NCBI GenBank assembly: GCA_936432065.2
Contig: OW386289.2
Span: 35,855,903 to 35,919,902, forward strand
Origin: Rutpela maculata
Lineage: Eukaryota; Arthropoda; Insecta; Coleoptera; Cerambycidae
Direction: 5' to 3'
DNA: 64,000 nucleotides
The notes below the pieces were generated by a model. That model searched no databases. It had not been told where the DNA came from and saw nothing but the letters and a program-made list of their open reading frames with translations. This document shows, piece after piece, positions 57,399 through 64,000 of this stretch; the first letter of the stretch is position 1; each line of letters opens with the position of its first letter. Position numbers and translations under genes: made by a program.

Positions 57399-58484
57399 CT
57401 CATCTACATCATTTGTTAAAATTTTTTGCTTTTCATTAATAATTTTCTTTTGCAAAATTGGGCATTTACTTACATCGAACAAAGAATGGTTGACATCAAT
57501 ATCTAAACCCAAGTTTTTGTTAGCAGACATACAATTTCCACACTTTACTTCATTTTCACATTCCCTCCTTGTATGTTCATTGGACCCACAGTTTAAACAT
57601 TTTATATCACTTTTACAATCATCTGCTTTATGGTTGAACCCTCCACATTTAAAACAACGATAAACACGGACGTACTCATGAACTCTACAGGACGTGTAAC
57701 CTATACTTATATTTTCTTCCTTTATTATATTGTTAAATGTAGTTGGATCACATTCTATAATGGCTTGATAACGCGTTTTCATTTTCTTAAAAACCACTAC
57801 CTTTAGTTCCATAGTTCTATGCCTGATATGTGCGTTTTGTTTCTTAATCGCATTAATGAGTTCCTCATTATCATATTTTTCATCAATGTCAGTGATTTTT
57901 ATACATGGTTTCCTTTGATTTGGTACCTTCACTTGGTAATTTTTTCCCAAACTTTTTTCAGCAGCTTTCTTAACTTTTTCAATTTCTTCCTTGGTTTTGC
58001 ACTTTATTAATATACCGCCATCTTTAACATCTTTCATTTGAGTTATACCAACTGACAGCGCCGATGGATTAACATTTTTCTTAACGGCGTCTTTTGTTTT
58101 GCTACTCTCTTGTTTCGTTTTTGGCTTTATAACAATAGCCTCTCCAGCAACAACTTTAGCATAGCTATGTTCTATCTTGGTGTTTTCAGACTTCTTAGTA
58201 TCTGCAACATTTATAGCTTTCTTAAGATCTTCCAGCTCATCCTTGACAGTTTTTTTAAACTCGGTTAGGTCTTTATTCGAGTTGAAAGTGAAATCAAGTA
58301 GTGGTATACATTTATCGCAAAACCATTTTGCTCCTTTAATATTTTTTAATACCTGAATGTCCTTCAATTGTAAATTCACACATTTCAAGTGGTATATTTT
58401 CTGACATAATCCTTCACATTTAATTCCATTTTCTCCTCTAATAGTGTTCTCACATAGAGAACAATTTTCATTGAAACTTGTCAT
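57396..58484 (-). CDS. LINE-B ORF1: PHD-like and zinc-knuckle nucleic-acid-binding protein
   Basis: 362 residues from ATG 58,484 to UAG 57,396. Residues about 10-55 form a PHD-like zinc finger (CSLCENTI ... CEGLC ... HLKC ... WFCDKC). The middle is Lys/Glu-rich, then an RRM-like region (residues about 185-265). Three closely spaced CCHC-type knuckles follow (CFKCGGFNHKADDC, CLNCGSNEHTRREC, and a shorter CGNCMSANKN form). This is the Gag-like ORF1 typical of jockey-clade elements, binding element RNA. No break is seen. Confidence 0.88.
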   Translation of the reverse strand: MTSFNENCSLCENTIRGENGIKCEGLCQKIYHLKCVNLQLKDIQVLKNIKGAKWFCDKCIPLLDFTFNSNKDLTEFKKTVKDELEDLKKAINVADTKKSENTKIEHSYAKVVAGEAIVIKPKTKQESSKTKDAVKKNVNPSALSVGITQMKDVKDGGILIKCKTKEEIEKVKKAAEKSLGKNYQVKVPNQRKPCIKITDIDEKYDNEELINAIKKQNAHIRHRTMELKVVVFKKMKTRYQAIIECDPTTFNNIIKEENISIGYTSCRVHEYVRVYRCFKCGGFNHKADDCKSDIKCLNCGSNEHTRRECENEVKCGNCMSANKNLGLDIDVNHSLFDVSKCPILQKKIINEKQKILTNDVDE

Positions 58485-58799
58485 GTTGTTCGCACAGTGC
58501 TACACAATGCCTGCTCATGTAAAGCAGGCATTACCCGGTGTAATCGCTGCTTTATGTTTACTTTAGGTGAGTCTATTTATATTTTTAATTCACACTAATA
58601 CTGATAAGATTATCTACAGTTTTCTTAGATACGCACACAAAAAATGTTATTAAAAATGTAATCACTGCACTAATAGGTCAATAGTCTATACTTCTAGTAT
58701 TTAAAATATATTTTATAGTCCAATATACTATGAATTATTGCAATAAACTTTAATTGAAATACAATACATGTTAGCGCAGACAAAGCTCAACACAATATA

Positions 58800-59032
58800 T
58801 CAAGGTAAATGATAGGGGATTTAGTTGTTTTAGGTAATGGCATCACTAGAGAATATTTCCAATTACTCGGAAAGTACCCTTTTTGTATACAACAATTTAC
58901 GATATGCAAGATATATTTTTCAATAAAGGGACTACAGTATTTGATCATTTTGGTATTTATATTATCCGTTTCATATGCATTGTTATTATACTCTTCGCAA
59001 AAACGAAGAGTATTATTGTATTTGATCGGCAC
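58800..59032 (-). pseudogene. LINE-A reverse transcriptase fragment, upstream half
   Basis: Minus-strand frame with INTKMIKYCSP, a hydrophobic helix and GYFPSNWKYSLVMPLPKT, the segment just before RT motif A in jockey-like elements. It continues in frame at 54,303 after removal of LINE-B. The 5' part is truncated. Confidence 0.75.
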
Positions 59033-59117
59033 ATTTCTAAATCAGTAAATATCGCTCGTAAAGAAAAAAAATTTCATATCATTATGTTAGTGAACGAATT
59101 CTGAACAACTTTCAAAA

Positions 59118-59153
59118 TGTCCGTCCGTCCGTCTGTCTGTCCGTCCGTCCGTC
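59118..59153 (+). repeat. GTCC/GTCT simple repeat
   Basis: Repeats of GTCCGTCCGTCTGTCT between LINE-A and the MITE. A similar CTGTCTGTCGGTCTGTCTGT occurs in the B element. Confidence 0.9.
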
Positions 59154-59175
59154 ACGTTTCTTATAAGCACGATAA

Positions 59176-59575
59176 CTTAAGGCTAGGATTTTGCAGAGTG
59201 AGAGGGAAGTATGCGTTTATTTTCGATTTATTGTAAATATTTAAAAAACTACACATAGTATAATCTTAAAACTGCTTTAGATACTTGCTATTGATGTAAC
59301 GAATACAACTATATATATTTTTTATTATAAATTTCTGTTATATTTAAATATCGTAGTTTGTCAATGAAAATAGTGGCTAATTTCATTATTAAAGTATGGC
59401 ATTTGCCTATATACAAAATTAATGATAAAAACTATATATGGTGGTATTCCTTAGAGCAATGGGAAGTTTCTGAAATTATTTTAAAGATTATATCATTTAT
59501 GATTTTTTAAATATTTATAATAAACCGAAAATAAACGCATATTTCCCCCTCACTCTGCAAAATCCTAGCCTTAAG
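59176..59575. mobile_element. piggyBac-type MITE
   Basis: About 400 bp with TTAA at both ends and terminal inverted repeats GGCTAGGATTTTGCAGAGTG and CACTCTGCAAAATCCTAGCC, extending about 55 bp. Interior AT-rich, non-coding. Confidence 0.8.
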
Positions 59576-59579
59576 ATTG

Positions 59580-61350
59580 TATTGAAATTTGGAATGTAAG
59601 TTAGCGTTAGCTAGAGGACGAATCCTATTGTTTTTGAAAATCAATTAGTAAATAAAAAAGTTATTAATCATTTAAATTAAAAAAAAATGTTTTCTTAATT
59701 TTTGTCATTTGTACTTAAATAGAAATCTTGCTAAATTTTATTTTCTATATTTTTGTTTATTCATCATCATTTTACTAATATATATATTTCATAATAATAT
59801 ATCTAATTCGGTGAAATATAATACTCGAATGATATATACCACAAACATTCAGTTTTTGTAGTGATGTGTCGATGGTCCAATAGCAAGGTTTTGTCCAAAA
59901 CCTAACATTATTTACAAGAAAAGTGCGAAGAGTATCCTATAAAATGTGTAACAATTATATAAAAAACTCAGTAAATCGGCGAAGAGAATAATGCTTCCCC
60001 TAGTTATATTATACTTTTTAAGAAGTACGCCGAAAGTGGACAAGGCGCACAATTCAAAAGTACGCCAAAATTTTACCCAAGACCGAAAAATGTGGTAAAG
60101 GCGCGTAGCGTCTATTAGCAATTATTGGACAAAAATTAGCAAAATTGGACAAGGCCGGTTTATCGAATAAAACAAATTTGAATTCATCCAGCAACTCGTC
60201 ACTTGGACGAGTGCGTTGGAAAATCGACAGAAAGCTGTGGTAGCCAAACCAAATGCAGGTCTTTAAAGATGGCGAAGTTAGTCATGGAGGCAGGAAAGCA
60301 AAATAAACTCATACATAGTTGAACTCCGTTCTTGTAAATGATATAATCATTAAAAGGAACTTTAAAGCTAACCACTAGTGTCCCAAAATTTTTAAGTAAA
60401 ATATTTTTATATTATTTTCAGTCAGTCCCAAAACCAAAGTGCCTTCATAAACTTCTGGGAAGTTGTGTGAATCTTTTTACCTAATCGATTGCTATTGCAC
60501 GCTTTCTATTATAAACGTTCTCTATAAGAGGCATTCGTCCCTGTCCTGCTTAGGGAGGCGATTCAATTCAAATTTTCTTTAGATAGGATTGCATAACATT
60601 ATCTCTAATCTTTGGATTAACCAATAAATGATATTATTTGAACTGTTGCATTTTATGATTAAATGATTAACGTTAAGTCTTTTTCCTCGAGGGCTCTCGT
60701 GTGTTAGATCGGAGTTGAATATCGGGCGTCTCCTGACTCCGCAAGTTTGTAATTCAATACACCGATCGGATCGCGAAATCACGAGAGGATTTTCTATAAG
60801 AGTGATTAAGATATCTCTAAGCAGAAGATCCTTTACAGTGTTAGAAAGATAAGGTAAAGTGTATCACCTGAGAAGCTAAATTGAGATAGAAGGCAGTTAG
60901 CAATCTACGGTAAGTACAGCTTTTACCTTCCTCGTCTATCAAACATCCCTTAATCATATAGAACTCAACTGGGAGTGGAAACAACCACACACAATCAAGG
61001 GGGAACGCGACATGGTGAATACGAATCAGCTGTCCGTTTAGCTCTGCTGCCAACCAATTTTTAGTAAATCGCGAAAATAACCTAAATTATGAGTTTTTTT
61101 ATGTTATTTGCATTTTTGGTTTTACCAACTATTATTAAGCCATCTTTTCAGTTTACAAATGTTTAAAAAAAGGTTTTAGTATTTATCGTATCTAATATAA
61201 CTAGTGCTTAGAATTTTATCGAAAAGCTGTGTTGCCTGGTAATATGAAGAGTGTAAATTAACAGTTTATTATCTGATTAAATCCTGAGCTCTTTAGCGGG
61301 AGGGATTTAATCTTTGATAATAAACTCCCATTTATACGAAGTATATTACA
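59580..61350. other. Unassigned DNA
   Basis: No gene or RNA that I can support. A GTACGCC-containing stretch at 60,027-60,070 resembles 53,850-53,865. Short frames at 60,579-60,782 and 60,841-61,053 lack any recognisable signature. Confidence 0.4.
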
Positions 61351-61354
61351 ATTC

Positions 61355-61800
61355 AGCAACTTAGCTTGAGCAAAAATTTATAGATAAAATTTAAAAGCAC
61401 GAGTGGTATTTGGGGAGAATATTTCACGAATAAATAATGCATTGGTATTAGGTATATCTTTAATATTATTATAAAATTATTTGCCTTCAGACGTTTTCTT
61501 GAAATTTTTTTAAAGTTTACTAACCTTTATTTTCAATTTCATACTTTACATCACATAAAAATGCATTTCCATTTCTAGTAGAAAACAATGACATTATATG
61601 ACAATGACATATGTTAAAATATTACCGCGATGTTTGTCGACGTGTCAATACAAAAAATTAGAGTGATATATTTTTCGTGTTGGTACTGTCAAAAGCCGAT
61701 CTGGGTTAATTTACCACTAATGATGACATTTGATTGATGCAACGTTGTCAAAAAGCGGGCTTTCATTGGCTATCACGTTAATGAGTGAAATAATCACTAT
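61355..61800 (+). repeat. Second copy of the dispersed repeat at 30,945
   Basis: Shares ATAAAATTTAAAAGC, TTGGTACTGTCAAA, TTTACCACTAATGATGACAT and GTTAATGAGTGAAATAATC with 30,945-31,615, without the G/C-run insertion. A MITE begins at its end. Confidence 0.65.
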
Positions 61801-61804
61801 TATA

Positions 61805-62340
61805 CTGGCGGTACATGACCAGTCAGGTGCAACGTTTTTAAAATGCGTTCCAATCATATATATGAATGAAATTACCAGGAATATGCCAGAAACGCAAATT
61901 TTAAGCAGTCGTCGCGTGCAGAAGTGTGTGCAAATCGATTTTTTTTATTTTTTTGTTTTTTTTTAATATTAAAATGGTTGTCAATAGTGCCAAACGAACA
62001 GCCATGAAAAAGAATCCAGCGGAAATTCATTGGCATGCAGTTTCCGCGCGCAAAACAACTTTTGATACGCACATTAAATCGTAAAATTTTTTGGTGTTTT
62101 TGATTTTGGATGATTTTGATTTTGGATTTTTTTTCAAGGCTTTTCGTTTGACACTATTGGCATCCATTTTAAAATAAAAAAAAAAACGCAAAAAAAACAA
62201 AAAAAATCGATTTGCACACCTTTCTGCACGCGACGACTGCCTAAAATTTGCGTTTCTGGCATATTCATGGTAATTTCATTCATATATATGATTGGCATGC
62301 ATTTTAAAAACATTGCACCTGACTGGTCATGTACCGCCAG
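61805..62340. mobile_element. Foldback MITE with CTGGCGGTACATG ends
   Basis: The termini CTGGCGGTACATGACCAGTC and GACTGGTCATGTACCGCCAG are perfect inverted copies, and similarity continues about 190 bp (TTTAAAATGCGTTCCAATCA versus TGATTGGCATGCATTTTAAA). 536 bp, non-coding. Confidence 0.88.
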
Positions 62341-62438
62341 TCTATATAAGATTATTTAATAAAATTAGTATAGACCAACAAGTAAATAAATATTCACATT
62401 TTTGTAATATGGAAATAAATTAGCAAAAAAGAGAAAAA

Positions 62439-63577
62439 ATGTCCTGTGCAAAATGTAAAATTGAATTGTCTACGGAGGAACTTAGTAAAAAAATCAAATG
62501 TGATCAATGTAAGGCACGACTATGTCAAGCATGCTCTGGTCTTAGGGAGACTGAAATACGAGTTATGCAACTCAACAGAAGATCATTGAAGTTAAAATGT
62601 GATATATGTGAACTTAACATACCTGATAGTTTAAAACAATTTGAAGAAAGTATAATAAATAGGCTTGCAAACATCCAAAATAATTTTACGATTCTCTTAA
62701 ATTCTTTTAAAAATGACTTAAATGAAGGCAGGGCATATCACAAACTAAGGCGGAGGTTGAAATCCTTAGAGAAAGCAATATCCAATTAGTTAATCTTCTG
62801 ACCAATTTAAACAGCCATCAGTTTCCATCTTCAAAAGGTTCCTCGTCACCATTGCTGGAGAGGCGAAATGAAATAAGGGCTAAAAATTCCACTACAATAA
62901 TCTCCAATAACCTCAATGTTCACCAGAATGATGTATCCCAATCACGCAGCGCAGCTAAATCGTCATATGCAGAAACTATTAAAAAACACACACAATCTAA
63001 TAAAAATATCTCAAATGTATTGACCCAGCAAGCAAGTAATCAGTTAACCAATCATATTAATGGAAAAAACTCCCTAATTGCAGATAACTCGCAGAACTCT
63101 CTGTCAGATGAAGTAAATCAAGACCTTGATGATGATAAAAGTGAATTCCAAGTTGTTAAAAGGAGAAGAAAAATTAATGTAGGTAGTGGTAATGGAGATC
63201 AAAAATTTCATGGAAAAAACGAACAAAATAGGAAAATTTGGTTGTTTGTAACGAGAGTACCTGATGATGTAGGAGCCGAAGATATTAAGAATTATATTAA
63301 AACACACACAAAGTCGCTAATTTCCTCAGAACAAACACCTATCGAAAGGGATGTTGAAGTTAAAATACTAAACACAAAAAATACTAGACCCAATAACCAG
63401 TCATTTATGGTTGGAGTTGAGCCTGAGTTTCAAGAAGAAGTGTATAAATCAAGTTTTTGGCCACGAAAAATTGGTTTCGAAAGATTCGATTTCAGGAAAG
63501 GACAACATTTTCTCAGAAATGTACAAGAACTTTCTGATCCTAAACAACCCTCATCTTTTTTAGACAAAGCCATGTAG
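62439..63577 (+). pseudogene. LINE-C ORF1, frame-broken
   Basis: The first frame (62,439-62,789) starts MSCAKCKIEL and holds a PHD-like zinc finger (CAKC ... CDQC ... CQAC ... CDIC, residues 3-56) and a coiled, charged helix. The second frame (62,852-63,577) has a KRRRK stretch and an RRM-like fold (IWLFVTRVP ... VEVKILNT ... FMVGVEP ... FWPRKIGFERF). A frameshift of one base separates them near 62,790-62,850. The stop is TAG at 63,575. Confidence 0.75.
63556..63562 (+). promoter_or_regulatory. Candidate -1 frameshift heptamer of LINE-C
   Basis: U_UUU_UUA with UUU and UUA as ORF1 codons, five codons before the ORF1 stop. The -1 frame is open from here through ORF2. Confidence 0.6.
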
Positions 63578-64000
63578 AAATAACAGCATCCAATTACCAG
63601 TCACCTAGTGCTATAAATACTGAAACTACATATATCAAAAATTCAATTAAAACAACTAACAGTATATTAAATACATATGCCCTATTGTATCAAAACATAC
63701 AATGTTTAAAAAATAAATTATTAGAAGTTGAAATTTTTGTAAAAGGCGTAGATACCGAACCAACGATACTCTGTTTTACTGAACACTGGTTTTCAATCCA
63801 AGATGAAAGGTCAATGCGACTTGAGGGCTACAACTTAAAGTCCTCTTACTCTAGAAGGGATATGGTTCATGGTGGGTCCTGTATTTTCCTTCGTAAAGAC
63901 GTAGACAAAGATATGGATTGCATAGAATTCAAAGAACTGAAGCAAATGAGTGTAGAAGGTATCATCGAGTGCTCATCTATCATATGTAAAACTATGATCT
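63559..64000 (+). CDS. LINE-C ORF2, endonuclease N-terminus, runs off window
   Basis: The -1 frame is open to the window end. After about 40 residues it shows the start of an apurinic-like endonuclease: YQNIQCLKNKL, then LCFTEHWFS (with the catalytic Glu), then GGSCIFLRKD. The first ATG lies well inside the endonuclease, so entry by frameshift from ORF1 or reinitiation is needed. RT must lie beyond 64,000. Confidence 0.75.

Larger units (their letters stand above)
54301..58799 (-). mobile_element. LINE-B, full-length jockey-like non-LTR retrotransposon
   Basis: About 4.5 kb on the minus strand: 5' UTR of about 315 nt, ORF1, in-frame UAG, ORF2, 3' UTR and an (ATT)n tail (54,305-54,329 on the plus strand). 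It splits an older RT gene so precisely that the host codons can be read across the junctions; at most GA is duplicated. A perfect 9-bp hairpin ATGCCTGCT/AGCAGGCAT lies in the 5' UTR (58,507-58,531). Confidence 0.85.

Noticed and set aside
61730..62072. Frames across the CTGGCGG MITE
   Set aside because: Appear in both arms of an inverted repeat and carry no coding signature.

Overview
The window looks like a piece of a repeat-rich insect chromosome. It is AT-rich, has no bacterial-style operons, and carries insect-type LTR and non-LTR retrotransposons, TA- and TTAA-flanked MITEs, and an errantivirus-like element with a tRNA-Ser-type primer site and an env gene. The species cannot be named from the sequence. 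I see no ordinary single-copy host gene with confidence. Almost everything is mobile or repeated DNA, much of it nested.

Region 1 (1-27,700) is the most unusual. It is a giant near-perfect palindrome with outer edges at 1447 and 27,257 and its centre at about 20,763/20,764. Each outer arm is 6,350 bp, and I could follow the pairing with only one mismatch noticed (6370/22334). The unit that was doubled carries two tandem micro-ORFs with their own TATATAAA boxes, an ORF of about 115 codons, a decayed gene, an 88-codon ORF and a 204-codon gene of a multi-copy animal protein family (DUF8207-like). It also has three direct copies of a 150-200 bp repeat and a tRNA-Leu-like sequence next to the centre. 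The arms are unequal in two ways. The left arm holds an 11,525-bp Ty3/gypsy insertion (6645-18169: LTR, gag-pol, LTR, 13 bp, partial third LTR). The right arm lacks the 1,298 bp at 19,322-20,619. The right arm also preserves the exact empty site of the Ty3/gypsy insertion.

Region 2 (27,700-37,470) is old repeat DNA: a non-LTR 3' end, small foldback elements, two opposed pairs of repeats (A/A' and B/B') and a degraded pseudogene.

Region 3 (37,470-45,994) is an errantivirus-like element with 4-bp TGTA target duplications. Its gag and pol are broken by several one-base frame changes, while its env frame is open.

Region 4 (46,000-53,840) holds a 664-bp retroposon with a 15-bp target duplication inside a tRNA-like sequence. 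It also holds a 4.2-kb element bounded by inverted GGATATCC-rich arrays, which itself contains candidate exons and a mariner-type MITE.

Region 5 (53,970-64,000) has a full-length LINE (LINE-B, minus strand) inserted in an older RT fragment (LINE-A), then a piggyBac-type MITE, a foldback MITE, and the 5' part of another LINE (LINE-C) running off the window.

Three elements each show a different recoding signal where two frames must be joined: A_AAA_AAC plus a stem-loop (Ty3/gypsy), an in-frame UAG followed by CAAUUA (LINE-B), and U_UUU_UUA (LINE-C).
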